From positions 1,054,001 through 1,118,000 of the forward strand of contig JAHGAU010000006.1 in assembly GCA_019925105.1 (NCBI GenBank): DNA of 64,000 nt, in the 5' to 3' direction. Both the position numbers and the translations under genes were made by a program. Source of the stretch: Niebla homalea (lineage: Eukaryota; Ascomycota; Lecanoromycetes; Lecanorales; Ramalinaceae). This document shows positions 38,206 to 50,435 of this stretch, in pieces; the stretch's first letter is position 1, and each line of letters begins with the position of its first letter. Under the pieces are notes generated by a model. The model worked only from the letters and a program-made list of their open reading frames with translations. It made no database searches and had not been told where the DNA came from.

Positions 38206-41200
38206 TCATGCTAGAAGCGAACGCCTTGTACCAAAAAGGACCATGCTTAGACTGGTATCATTTTCTGCGGAAACGGGCGTAGCATCAGGCATCATCTCCC
38301 ATTTGCGGAAGCAAAAATCCTGGCGAGCTTGTCTCTGGATTGTGGAAATATGAAGAGGCTGTAGATTCGGTCTCGCCCCAGTCGAAGTAAGATCATGTAC
38401 TACCAATTGGAAGTACTCGGAATGTTCCTTGTCTGGCGGTCCAAGCAGATAATTCAATCGAGAGTCCAGAAGTTGGAGGTGCCTGTGAATCTGGCGCTTA
38501 CATATCAGCCAAGTCCAGTCCGAGAAACAATCTGAAGCTAGGCATAGGGCCACGAAAAGCTTGTGGGAGGCGTCCGCGAAGCGTGCTGGTAAGGACGAGA
38601 CCAGAAGACCAAGTAGCGAGACAATCCGAGGTAGTAAGCGTTGCACTGATTCTTGCTGACTGTGAAAGGAGTATTCATGCATGATGAGCAAAGCCGCGAC
38701 CACCGTCAAATGACTCGGTCGGGGTAGGTGTGTTCCATCTTGCGTTACCTGTCTCCCATGCTTCAAGATCTTGAAAAGACCTTCACAGGCGCTGGTGAGG
38801 AAGCATTCGGAATCCTCAGGGTGTAGGCCAAACGCAAGGGTTCGGAGAAGCACCAGAAGTCCATCCGTAGAGTCTTCGGCTTCAGAGGACGTAGCATTGA
38901 CGTTTTTGAAGAGGATGTCGAGGAGATATCGTTCAAGGTGTCGCCTGATAGCCCTTGCATTGGCCCCTGAGATGTTCGCGAGAAGCCTTGAAAATAGAGC
39001 TGGGCTCTCCAAGGGAGAGCTCAACATGCACTCGATCAGCGCCTCTGAGAATGAGTCTGCAAGTGGGCTGGCACTTTCGGGCGTGCGTCCCAAGATTTTA
39101 TCGAGTAGGAGCTGAGCTGGGAAAAGGTTCATATCATCCACCCTTTTCAAAAAGTCGATCAAGGCCTGTCGAGAAAGCACATCGAAATTGGGCAAGCCAG
39201 CAAGGCCAAATATATACCGCTCGATCAAATTCTGACCGGCTGCATCAGTTGCCACAACTTTGTTGTCCAGGCTTAACCGCTGGCCAATTGCTTGCTCCAA
39301 AACCCCGCATAGACGCGCACCTTCAAGGTCCATCTCGTGACATGGTAACATCACACTTTCGGCTGCAAAGCTGTAGATATGAAGTATGAGTGCTGAACAG
39401 TGCTTAAGGGCACGTGATTGTGCATCATGAAGCCTGTAAGCGCGACATCCATTTTCTGGACTAGGGTGCACTTCGTCCGTCAACAGTAAATGCACAACTT
39501 CCCTTGCGAGCAGAACGCGGTTCAGGTGTGGCTGGGACTTGTTCAAAGCCGCAGAGCTTTCGAAAAGCACGATCTCGAGAGAAAGGATCTTCATGCAAAT
39601 CAATTGCGGTAGAACACCCCCTAGCTTTGGCCAGTCGCCACTAGATAATAAGCCGCGGAACCAGCGAGCCATGAGCTGGTCGAAGTATCTTGCGTCCTGA
39701 CTCTGCAGTGTGCTAAGCAAGTTTGTGAGGCGTAAATAAGATCTCACATCGGTCCATATGAGCGGTACATGATCGACTAGCATCTGGAAGACTCGGGAAT
39801 GAGTCTTTTCGTCCACGCGTGTGCCTTTTGAGAAAGCATGATCCAACTCATCCAGGAAGATCTGTTGGCTCGAAGCGACGTGCTCAAGCATATTGTCAGA
39901 AATCGGAGAACAAGCAGCGACCGATGGGCTAGCTTTCATTCGAAGCAGTTCCTCGCGAAGCCCTCGAACAGCTGTCTGGTTGTTAGGAAGCCGGTCGCCC
40001 AGATCGATAAGGGATATCAGTAGCTGCTGATCAATTGGCTCGGTCATTTGCATGTGACGAATGTGTTGGTGAATGTGCTGAAATATTTGGACTGAAGCTC
40101 CAATTGCCATGAATACCTCGTGGTGGTAATTGAGTGCATCAACAATCTCCAAGAGCGTGACAGCATCGACACAGCAATAGAGTGATTCGATTATATCAGC
40201 CAGGATGGAGAATTCTCCAAACCCAACAATCAATTGCTGGATCGTTCTGAACTGCGCTGCGGTTACTGCATACACCGGGCGACGATCAACAGAACGCTGC
40301 TGAGTTGCGAGCTGAGGTATGTTGCTGGTCCCTGAACACTGCCTGGCTATAGCAATCAATGTCTGCCGCAGCCAACGGGAAGCGTTATGCTTCACCTCCC
40401 CAGTTGCAGAGCTCAATTCAGCATCGGATAGAGCTAAGCATGAGACATTACCATGGAGAAGGTTTGGAAGGCGACTAGATATCCCTTTGATAACGTCTGG
40501 CAAAGTGAGTCCTTCGGAATAAGGAGACCGGAGCCTATGCAGAAGTGTTGCTCTCAGATTGACAACATGTGCTGGCAAGTCAAGCGTAGGCAGCTCGTAC
40601 AACAGCGCGACTGCCACTGGTAGTTCCTAGGTAACATCAGCTTGTTGTCAATGCACGGATCAAGCTACTAACTGTGTTAGATCCGTAGAAGTTGCTGAGA
40701 CTACCATGGGCCATGAGCCACTGGAGGTACCTGCTTATTGTAAAGTGGCCCGAGCACACAAGCTCGGAGCACAGCTTATATATGTGCAATCCACTGAATC
40801 GGCTGGTACTTGGGTTGGCTCCAAGGAAGCCAAGAATTTCTCCTTGGACATCCATACCACGACGGCTCCAGATACGGAAAATCCGGGTAGTAATATATAC
40901 TCTGCGAAGCGTACAACGCTCAAGGCTCGAAACCCAGCGAAGGGCTGTGGATACCAAAATTTGGGGATCAAGCCTCAACCGGAGACATTTGCGAGCAACA
41001 ACAACAGGACTTGCCGCATCGTCCAAAGCGTCTAATAAAGCTATGATGGTCTGTCGGGAGGATTGATGGACTGCGGCGTGACCCAAGGCAGGATTGTCAT
41101 GAAACCTCGATTTGCGTAGGCACAGATCAGTGAATACTTGACTCAAGGGCTGCCGGCCCTGGAGTAGCTGGTGCACAACGTCAAAGTCTTGACTATTCCA

Positions 41201-42833
41201 GGACGGAGGCAGCAACAGATCGGCCGCGTTGGACAGGAAGGCAAATCGAATTACCCTGCTGACATCACCAAGAAGAGCCTGATGAGCATCGGTACTAGAC
41301 AAATTGACTGTTTGCAGCTTGCGATGAGGTCAGCACAGAGGAAACTGAGTATGACGATGAGCACCAACATGTTTAAAGTGATTTAAGAGCCCTCGGATGA
41401 GGCTCGCGCCCCCTTTTCTGTATACGACGATGTCTGGCAGCTGGACGTTGATTAGTAGTAACCATACCCAGAGGTGATTGGTGTCGCTCTCTCCAATGGA
41501 TCTTATCAACCAGTCAAGGTACTGCCCTTGATCCATAAGACTTTCTTTGTACAGTTGTGTAGCCAACCGAATCCTGTCAGGTAGTGATTAGTAGACTGAG
41601 GTGAGATTTTCAAGATGAACACGTACCTGTACGTAAGATTCCAACCATCTCTCATTGCTTCCAGGTCATTGATGTTCTCAAGCAAGAATTGTTCAATATT
41701 CGACGTCCAATCTGTTGTCCATTTGGCTTCTCCACCAACGGTAAACGCGCCACTGGCGCCCTTCCTTCTGAAGGCTCGAATCTCGTTTGCTCCAACACAT
41801 TTGATGAGCCAGATGGCTCGCGACAGAGGGACGTTTTTGCTCAGGCATTGATCGAGTAGGAGTTTGCCCCTGATTCCATGGGGAATTGTCCTGCTAAGCC
41901 GACGCAAAGGTATGGCTGGATTGGCCAGATCCCTGAGCCAAGTTTCTCGTTTTGCATCCGTCAGTGTCACCCTTGGCGGGGGCTTGAAAACGCTGCTTCC
42001 CATCGTTCTGCCGTGCGCCTGCTGAAGATGTAAAGCAGCAACAAACGCCGAGGAAAGGTTACCGAAGCCAGCTCTGATCTTGAGACCACTCCAGATCGAG
42101 GGTCTAGCGCTTGCAGACTCATTTGAAAGGTTTAGAGGCTTGTCGTAAAAGCCGTTTTTAGCAGTGGACTCGTTCATGGTGTCCTCCTGATGATTCTCGC
42201 GCCATGGCGAAAAGTCTGCAGGAGCTTGAAAAGGTCAGTCTTTGAGAGAGTCTGTAGAGTTGTTTTGACCTTACAGCTTCCAGAGTAGTATGGTGCCATG
42301 AGGGGGGCTTCTGGCGTATAGGCCCTGACAGTTACGTTGGGTTTGAGCTCGTCTCTAGCTGGATGTGAGGAGTTTGAGGGTAGAGCCTTGGTCTCGTCAT
42401 TGGGTAGGCTCGGGCGAGTGGGCACGAGAGGTGGGCGATGAGACTGGGCAGCTTTCAATGGCAGTTTCGAAATTGGACTGCGTCCGTTCGCGTCTCGCTG
42501 AGTTGCAGCCAGGGAAGGGACAAGACTGGAATATGTTGTCGCCGTAGGAATGGACCTGTTGATTGACCTGATACCTCTGTCACCATCGTGACTGAGTTTT
42601 GGGCGCTTATTTGGCGATCCGAAAGCGTCATCGGAAGGCCGGATGAGATGTAATGGTGGTAGCAGTGACCGAGACTTCGAGGTGGCTTGAGAAATGTGAG
42701 CGTAGGGAGGAGGAGGGCCTAGAGAAGTGACCTGCGCAGGATCGTTATGCTTTTTTCCTTGGACATCGGTCGTCATTGCTTGTCCATGACCGGTTCTTTC
42801 AAAGCTTGCAAAAGATGGGGAGATTGTCGTCAT
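38206..42833 (-). CDS. srb8: Mediator subunit 12 (Srb8/Med12)
   Basis: Med12 is part of the CDK8 kinase module of Mediator in the nucleus and mainly represses RNA polymerase II transcription. Five exons: 42833-42275, 42224-41627, 41573-41369, 41317-40673, 40626-38206, giving 1,475 aa. The Med12 motif lies near residues 265-335 (KPPPRVTLTDAKRETWLRDL, then NPAIPLRRLSRTIPHGIRGK). It is followed by AIWLIKCVGANEIRAFRRKG and, across the second intron, TYRIRLATQLYKESLMDQGQ. The first 190 residues are Pro/Ser-rich and contain PNKRPKLSHDGD. The 2.4-kb last exon is the poorly conserved C-terminal repressor-like half. The first splice site could be placed a few bases differently. It is divergent from sui1, 1.6 kb away. 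Confidence 0.92.
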
Positions 42834-44448
42834 GGAGTATGCTACGCATCCTTGTGGTCTCCGACTAGTGGTCTCAAACGTAAGAAAAATGATTAATTAA
42901 TTGACGACAGTTGCTGGTGTTTTGAGTGCATGATGTTACGAAGGGAACGATGAGGCCGGGATGACAGATGCTCCCGAATGGTGCTATGACTAGGGCGATG
43001 GCTTGTATGGGAATCCATCGAATTATCATAGCATGCGTCTCCTGCAGCGCTGTGGCTTGGATGCACGACTCTCAGGCCAGAACAGTCCAACGGCCCGCTG
43101 CGCGAGCTTGTAGATCCTGCTAGTCTGCTCTCTACTAAGACTCTAAGATCTTGTCAGATCCACAATATATCTCAGCTCCCAGTATCACTACGATCGGACC
43201 TACAGTACCGAATTCAAGCTATTTTGCGCCCAGCACTCGCATTCACAGTTTCGATTAGCGCCATGTCTTCCAAAAAAGACATGCGTCGCGAAGACTTGGG
43301 TTCGTGCTTTTATCTGCTCCATCCTCAGCAGTTCCATGGCTGACTTTGGCCATCTGCTAGTAATTCCATACAAGGAACCAGTCAAAGAGAAGGCAGAAGG
43401 TGGGGATGTTACGTCCACCATGTCTACCACATTGCCTATGATAGCGGTATGCATGCATTGACTCGCTTGTCCTCGTTGTTGTTAACATCGATGCTCGCAA
43501 GTTGGTTTTGATCTTGAGACTGACTGCCTGTAGATGTTCACGAGGAACAAGTGAGAACATTGCGTCACCCAGCATATGCTTGCTGACTCTTTGAACAACA
43601 GGATGATCGGATGGTCAGTGATGGGTGCGGTAATCCACCGCCCTTGCTAATGTCGGTCATGACAGGGCCTCGCTTGTCTTCGCTGTCCAGACATGGCTTG
43701 CACAGACACCAGAGCAGGTGGAGAAAAGTGGTACGCCTGGATGGACGACTGCAGGAATGGCCTGTAAGTAGCAATGTTCCTTGTGAGTGGCCAGCCGGCT
43801 TTGAGCTGATGGGGGGTCTGTCTATTAGTACTGGCGGTCGGAACCGTGAGTACCTTGGTGTCTACACTTCTTGAAGTGACCTCCTTGATGGTTCATCTGC
43901 TAAAATTGCTTTGCCAGACGTACTTGCCACTATTCATGCCTCCCCCCCACAGCCAGGGCACCACTGGCACAGAGGCGCCACCAGCGGTTCCTCTCTCATG
44001 ATAACACATGGCTTGCTATCATACGCCAAAGCACGTCATTCATTTGGTCAGGAGTACTGGGGCTGGTCTTTTGTTGGTAAAAGCGAGCTGGAACCTCTTT
44101 GCTTGCCACCACCCTTCAGATACATGGCGAACTGTACTGTACCTTGTACTGTATCTCAGAAATTTATACAACAGTACGCGGGAAATGCCGAAGGTATGCA
44201 GCCAAGACAGCCCTATGGCGCCTTCCGCCGCCAGAACACGTTAATTTGCCCCACTTGAGTCAGCGCCATTTATTTGTCCGGCTACTCGTATTCCGTACTA
44301 CCATCTCAACACCATCAGAACAATATTCATAAGGAAGAAAAATCTCCACTCCAACCGAAGATCCAAAAGCACACTGACAACAGTGACTACTTCATCTTCG
44401 ATCACTATCACAATACTCTTCCCAAAGTTATCCGAAGCACACGAGTTT
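42834..44448. other. Intergenic between divergent srb8 and sui1
   Basis: 1.6 kb of normal composition. Short open stretches occur on both strands (longest about 115 codons), but none resembles a known protein or has clear splice-linked partners. A C-run (GCCTCCCCCCCACAG) sits near 43,940. I expect promoters and 5' UTRs, possibly with UTR introns for sui1. Confidence 0.5.
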
Positions 44449-45084
44449 ATGTCCATCGAAAATCTCAAGACTTTTGGTAAGAAAGCCTGGCGAAAGCGGA
44501 CATTTGGAACGTCTCTGTTTGCAAGGTTGCACACTTGGTTCTTGGACCATGCTGACGACCCCGCATTTCAGACCCCTTCGCCGAAGCCGACGAAGATACT
44601 GGGGAGACTAAACAGAGCCAGAATTACATCCACATCCGGATCCAGCGTAAGCATTAATCGTCCTCTAACACCAAGTCATCTATCGCTTTTCAAGTGAACG
44701 AAGCTGACGCTCTACGGAATAAGAACGCAATGGTCGCAAAACCCTGACTACAGTGCAAGGGCTACCCAAGAAGTTCGACCAAAAGAAGATTCTCAAGGTC
44801 ATCAAGAAGAAGTTTGGTACGAACACATGTCGACTGCGCACCCCTGGCCTCACTAATCGTGTGGTAGCTTGCAATGGCACAATCGTCAACGATACCGAGA
44901 TGGGAGAGGTGATTCAACTTCAGGGCGACCAGCGCAAGGACGTGCAAGAGTTCCTCGTTGACAAGAAGGAGGGCTTAGAACTCGATGCAAAAACTATCAA
45001 GGTAAGTTGACCGGTCCATCATGGCCCACCCTCTTTCGGGTAAGAAGAGGCACTAATGGCAAATGCCAGGTCCACGGCTTCTAA
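44449..45084 (+). CDS. sui1: Translation initiation factor eIF1 (Sui1)
   Basis: eIF1 binds the 40S subunit near the P site and enforces accurate AUG choice. Five exons: 44449-44476, 44572-44646, 44724-44816, 44868-45001, 45070-45084, giving 114 aa, the normal family length. The spliced protein starts MSIENLKTFDPFAEADEDTG and continues IHIRIQQRNGRKTLTTVQGL, the typical SUI1 core. It then has CNGTIVNDTEMGEVIQLQGD and ends TIKVHGF. Introns are 50-95 nt with good GTAAG/GTACG donors. The last exon encodes only VHGF plus stop. Gene and exon order fit other Pezizomycotina. It converges on eos1. Confidence 0.95.
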
Positions 45085-45382
45085 GTTCGACCTCCGTCTT
45101 GCACGACACTTTCTGGCCAAGGATGGATGCCGAAGTAGGAAGAGCAGAAGGGGGCACAGAATTCATTGATGCCACTGTAGGGTTGAAAGTTCTCTTCCAT
45201 GCCGGGACACTGGCTAATGAGCAGTCATGGTCTGCGCTGGAGGGGGGGAGTGGGGGCTGGCTGAAGAGAAAACATGGCTACGAAAGGTACATGCCCGTTG
45301 AACGTCAATCGCTCAGCCACTAGCCTTGTGACTCTTCCATTGTGATGATGCTTGTTGCTTAGCTGTTCCATGCGCATGTCTT

Positions 45383-46232
45383 TCAAGTCAAGTTTGCATC
45401 CTTGTTATCATCGTGCTTTACGTCCAAAAGAAAGCGTCCAAGTATTGACAGCATCGAGAATAAGGGCACCTCAGGATCATTGCTCCTTGTGAGATGGAGC
45501 TGGAGTAGCAAGGAGCACATGCTGATAAAACTGGCAATGGAAAAGACCCCAATCGATGCGGATGTTTCCTTGCGAATATTGATGTTGCGATAAGCCAGAT
45601 GATAGAGTATAGTCAGGGTCTGTCGGTTGGAGGTATGTCAGTGCGCGGAGCGCCACGATTGAAGTGCCGCTCGCTCTCGTCAAACGTACCGTTGCAATTG
45701 AAATCCATGCTGGGAGAAGCAAGCGCGGATCCTGAGAGGCGCCAGATAGATACAACGTCCAAGACGTAATGTAGGCGAGAAGAATGTTCGTCGTCAACAA
45801 TCTGACGAGGGTGGCAGACGGGGTGTAGAACAGTAGCCTGACACGAGTAAGCGCAAGAGTCGGGCGACAGGACAAGCTTAACGCAGACCATCGAGACATA
45901 AGACAATCGGTGAATGTATATGATAAGTATCCCGCGGCCGAGCACTTGTTGTGTAAGCTTCTGCCGTCCTGGGAGTTGGAACGGTTGCTATGCAGCCAAC
46001 GTACCCAAAGGATTGCGAGGAAAACCTCGGTCACCCTGAAGCGCTTCTCCACTGTCCAACATTCGCCGTGTAGGATGCCCATGCCATCACTGAAGAGCAA
46101 TTCGGCCAAAAAGGTGAAGGCACAGCGCAGGCCCCACCAAGCCGCTGGTGCTGTGCTGAGAGCCCGGCATATCAATAGTGGAACATGCCAACGGGCGTTT
46201 ACGCCCAGGACAACAGCGACCCGGGGACGCAA
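45383..46232 (-). CDS. eos1: N-glycosylation protein Eos1 (start unresolved)
   Basis: Eos1 is a multi-pass ER membrane protein needed for normal N-glycosylation and oxidative-stress tolerance in yeast. Recognisable exons: 46232-46005, 45944-45889, 45837-45690, 45619-45383. They read LRPRVAVVLGVNARWHVPLL, then APAAWWGLRCAF and YLSYTFTDCLMSRW. Next come YTPSATLVRLLTTN, the family signature LSGASQDPRLLLPAWISIAT, and TLTILYHLAYRNINIRKETS, ending NKDANLT. Introns are 60, 51 and 70 nt. These exons give 222 codons. The frame stays open upstream to about 46,430 without an ATG, so an upstream exon or another start must exist. A Ser/Lys-rich frame starting at 46,690 could be joined in phase, but it lies almost on top of the mba1 start. 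The reported 5' end is only where similarity begins. Confidence 0.85.
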
Positions 46233-46699
46233 ACGACTGCGGTCCGGGACGAGGGACGAAACAATCGGGGCAGTGGAGGAACTGTCAGCATAGCTGGGAG
46301 GGACTTGGGACGCCAGGGAGTCTAGCGGAGCACAGCGTTCGCTGCAGCATTCATCAAGTCTCGCTGTGAGGAGCGCAATGTGTTCTACCTCGATCGTGAC
46401 TGGTAAGTGGCAAAAGCTCTGTAGTGCTCAGAAGAACTCGAACAGATCAATAGATGTTTAGGTGTCCCTTGAGAGCAGTCAGCAGTCATGGAATGCTAAT
46501 CAGACGAAGTACGGACTGGGGGCAAGCCCTTATGACTAGAGCCGCTAGACTTTTTAGAGCAAGAGCTAGAATAGGTAGTCTGTATCCAATATTTCCAGAA
46601 TATCGAGCAAGCCCCATTCAAAGATTGACACCTTCTCCACTCAGGCAAAAGGCTAACGCGGCTCGAATCAGTGGGAAGTGACATTCTCATGCTCGTTCG

Positions 46700-47753
46700 A
46701 TGATGCTATCCCCTCGCCCTAGAACGATACTGTGCTTATTCCTGTATCCTCCGCCATGTCGCAGCATGATGCTGTCACCGTCAATTGGACAAGCTCGCGC
46801 TGCCTCAACTGGTCGTGGCATTATGCAAAGGCAGCGTCCACAGCAATTGAAACAGAATGTGAGAGCAGATCCCGCGAAACTGACAAGAGAGCAATTCCCG
46901 GATGACTGGGGCTTCTTTCCAGGTAGAATACTCCTTACAAGACAGCAAAAACCACCATCACTATAGACATGCCGGGCTGACACATAGCCACCAGATACGT
47001 TCCTGATGCCCACAGGCTCTCAGAAACCGTCCCTCATCTTTGCGCCGCTTTGGCGCACGAAGCTCGAATGGCACCGCATTAGAAAGAGAACCAGAGACTT
47101 GTACAGGTTCGTTTTAGTCATTGGTAACCTCCTCTTCATCACAATTGATCTCGCCGAATAGCACTGTCGTATACAAATTTGGCGCCAAGGCAAGGCCGAG
47201 ACCTAAGCTGGAGTATCGCAAATCGGTCTCTACTGCATTAGCACTGCACCAGAGAATGTATACTGCTGTTGCTGAGTAAGATATACCTACCACTAGCTCC
47301 TACTTCAGCTTATCCAAGAACTGTAGGGGCGATCGTGACACCCTGAAAGGAATATGTTGCGAGGGGCTTTACAGGCAGCTTAGTGATCGCATTGAGTCCC
47401 GTTCAGAGATTGAAAGCTGCCGCTGGACGATTCACGAATATAAGAATAGACCTCATGTCGTAAGCAATCGAGCTTCAGCATTGGCCCGAGAAGAGAGCGG
47501 GCTCCAGCAGGCGGTAGTCAAAATCAAATCAATGCAAAGCTTTGCTCGTTTCCGGAAGGTGAGAGGCGAGAAAGAGCTTGTTGAGGGTACTGATGAGGTG
47601 AAAGAGAAGCTAGAATATTTGGTCATTCAAAAGATGATGTTTGACGGGGTGCAGGAGCCTTGGAAACTATGGGGGACTGTCGAGGAGACTAATGCGCAAG
47701 TCCTGTTGCCAAAGGCTTCCACAACGGCTCCTGACCGGACTGTTCTGGGCTAG
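46700..47753 (+). CDS. mba1: Mitochondrial Mba1/mL45-like ribosome receptor
   Basis: Mba1 (mL45 in filamentous fungi) is a Tim44-like protein that tethers the mitochondrial ribosome to the inner membrane for co-translational insertion. Exons: 46700-46922, 46995-47106, 47162-47275, 47309-47753, giving 297 aa. The N-terminus is rich in Arg, Ser and Ala with no acidic residues for about 50 positions, as in a mitochondrial presequence. The core reads NVRADPAKLTREQFPDDWGF, then TALALHQRMYTAVA, CCEGLYRQLSDRIESR, KLEYLVIQKMMFDG and EPWKLWGTVEET. In-frame alternatives for the start are at 46,703 and 46,766. The third intron is only 33 nt. The gene converges on the transporter. Confidence 0.8.
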
Positions 47754-47946
47754 AGAAGCACACAAAAAATCAACTCAAAATGATTGTTATACCTCTAAAA
47801 CTATGCCAAATGATGATACCAATAACGGACGAATGTAGATGATAGTACTATTTGCCCATGGGTCTAGGACTGGAATTTGACTTAGCTTGCCGTCTGATCA
47901 GTACTCTTACATCTCTGCGTGTTTGAAGCCATGGCTTTAGATGATA

Positions 47947-50435
47947 TTAGAAAAATCTCCCCTTCTGAGGCTTAACACTGATTACGGCCTGATTGTCGTC
48001 AGACACTCTGTTAGTAGAATTTTGATCCTGGTCACTGGCTTGTGTGGCCGAGCTGAGTGTTAGAGGACGATCTAATGCGTCGAATCTACGTCCGTGGTAT
48101 TTAGACCAGCTCCAAAGGCAGGTCAGACGCAAAACAAAAGCCCCAAATGCCCAGAGCAAACCGCCGACGGGGGCAGCGACAAAGGCACCTAGTCGAGACC
48201 CTATCAGTGTTCCTGATAGCTAGATGAGGAGTAGAGAACACCAGGTTGCCTATGCATACATACCAAACACACTCCAGTCCCCCGCGTAGAGTCCTCCTTC
48301 AAGTAGGAGCAGATTCGCCCCATCTTGTGCGTTTCCAAAATAGATGGTGCCAAAGATGAAAACCGTCAAGAGGCCGCCCAATCCACCAACGATGACTTCC
48401 AAGCCTCGCCACCAATAGCACTTATCGCTGAGTCCGATGACAAGAACGGGAATTGAGCTAGCACTGACGAGATCGGATATCAGATATACTTGAAGGATGT
48501 CGGGGCTTTTCAAGGCCACCACAACGACTGGGAAAATGATCAATATGACTGCAGCTCTGATCCACCAAAGGTCTAGCCGGTTGCGGAAGATATCATTGCT
48601 TCCAGTAGACACCATAGCAGACTGGAAGCTATCAAAGGCTGCTGTGGAGAGTGAGACTACCATGACAAGCACGATGCCGACAACCCACGCCGGTAATTTC
48701 TCCAGGAGGAGAAATAGAGCAATGCTGCCCTCCTGTGGTGGATCCCCCGGCCAAGCACCAGACCATGCAGCAAGGAGACCTGAGACTCCCACGAGGAGTA
48801 AGATGCAAGTTACTGCCAATGTAGCAATCCCAACACCAATGATAAGATCTCTGTCCGTTTTGCTAGCAAAAGTTCGCATCCAAAAGCCAGATATGAAGAA
48901 ATCGTTTGTCAAGACAGCAACAGGGAGGATATAAATGAGCTGCCATCCCAGGAGACTTGCATCGAGGAGCCCGGAGGACTCTACCAAGCTGCGCTCAACT
49001 TTCGTCTCCACCCCAACAGTAATGACAGCAAGTATGACTAGGCCAACAACCATGGCACCTTGGAGATTGTCCGTGAGGAATGAGATCCGAAATCCACCTA
49101 GAGCTGATGCACGCACAGTCAGCTACTGACGAAGACCCTCGGAGAGGTGTCAGGACTCACAGGTATAGATTGTGGTGACGGCGCATTCGACAATCACAGC
49201 AGGAAGCCCGTTGAGACCTGTCAAAGCGTTGATAATCTGTTGTAAAGCTGACAGCTCCGCTACCATGTATAGAAATAGGGTGACCAGACTGAGTAAAATT
49301 GTCAGCCGGTCACAATTCATCGGATCTGGAACGATGGAGCTCTACGTTAGAAGACTGAGGTAAAGAGCTGTGACCACACCGTATCTCTGTCTGGTCCATT
49401 CCGTCAGGACAAAACCCTCAGGACATTTTCTTCTGATGATGGGACCGAGAAGGCCGAATACTAGAAGAGGAAGGGAGGAGGAGAGCGTGTAGACAACCAG
49501 GCCTTGCACCCCAGCTATGGTTGCTATCTCAGGGTACGAAAACAGTATGCCCGAACCAAGAGCTATTGAAGAAACGAATAAAGCCTAAAGTCAGCTCAAT
49601 GCCCCAGATTGAAAACGAAGGGAGGGGAAAAGCGGCATCACGTTCCCCACGCAAGCATTAACTTGATCGAGTATTCACGGTCTGCTCTCAGCTTCTTGTA
49701 GAGATACGTGCGAAACATCTCCCAGTGACTGCAGATCTTGGGTTGGATGAATGCTGTATCTTACAGTCTGCACCCGTAGTGAAGCCGCGCAGCATCCATC
49801 TGGGCCAATGACTCTTCGCTCGGTGCCGTTGATGGCAGAGGGCGGGAGAGGTCAACGGCGCCAGACGGAGAGGTGCGTTGAATCTATGATACGAACCTCA
49901 TGGTCGTCGCTCCGGACTGATGACTGATGACAGTCATGTAATCTCGCAACAGCCTTGTTCATTTCTTCTGTCTTTCCTCGATCTCTATGCTTGCGTGCTC
50001 CCGGTTCCGAATATGTGCATTGTTCCATGGCAAGAGCGATTGCATCCGAGCTGCACTCACCCGATGCAATGAAGTTCAAAGCAAGTGGAATAGCTAGGGT
50101 CTAGTCAGCCTGTGGTGCGTCGTGGAGGGAGGAAACGTGTTGGTCAATCGGCAGCGCAATGGCCATAGCCAGAATACTGTCGACCACCATCTTCTCTAAC
50201 CCTTCTGTGTTCGATTGGCCGCTAGAAACTCGGGCTTGGACTGACGCCTCCAATGCCATGCAACGTAAAGGCCAGTGGTTCTAGAGCGCTCCAAGAATTA
50301 GTCCTGAGAATCTTGGGCGCTATATGGATCGTCCCAGCCGTCTCGACTGTGGGCGGATCACGGTTAGACTCACAGGAAAGCCCCATATGTGAGGTAGATT
50401 ATGGCGTTAGAAGCCTGGAAGGATGGTTGACCCAT
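47947..50435 (-). CDS. Sodium:solute symporter family transporter
   Basis: A multi-span plasma-membrane permease of the SSS family, distantly like urea transporter Dur3; the substrate is unknown. Seven exons: 50435-50374, 50280-50201, 50093-50061, 49562-49346, 49288-49161, 49103-48264, 48188-47947, giving 533 aa. It starts MGQPSFQASNAIIYLTYGAF. Conserved parts are FLAANRTQKAIPLALNFIAS, ALGSGILFSYPEIATVAGVQ, IIRRKCPEGFVLTEWTRQRY, then TIYTSLGGFRISFLTDNLQG. Later parts are SLSTAAFDSFQSAMVSTGSN and VYLISDLVSASSIPVLVIGL, with a hydrophilic C-terminal tail. About 13 membrane segments are expected. Intron 3 is 498 nt, far longer than the others (57-107 nt). Two short exons were placed by matching family motifs across splice sites; the coding total is in frame. 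Confidence 0.85.

Noticed and set aside
43200..43874. Possible small genes between srb8 and sui1
   Set aside because: Overlapping short frames on both strands, no recognisable motif and no convincing splice continuity.
46496..46690. Firm assignment of this frame as eos1 exon 1
   Set aside because: It can be joined in phase and is Ser/Lys-rich, but its start would lie 10 bp from the divergent mba1 start. Kept as a possibility only.
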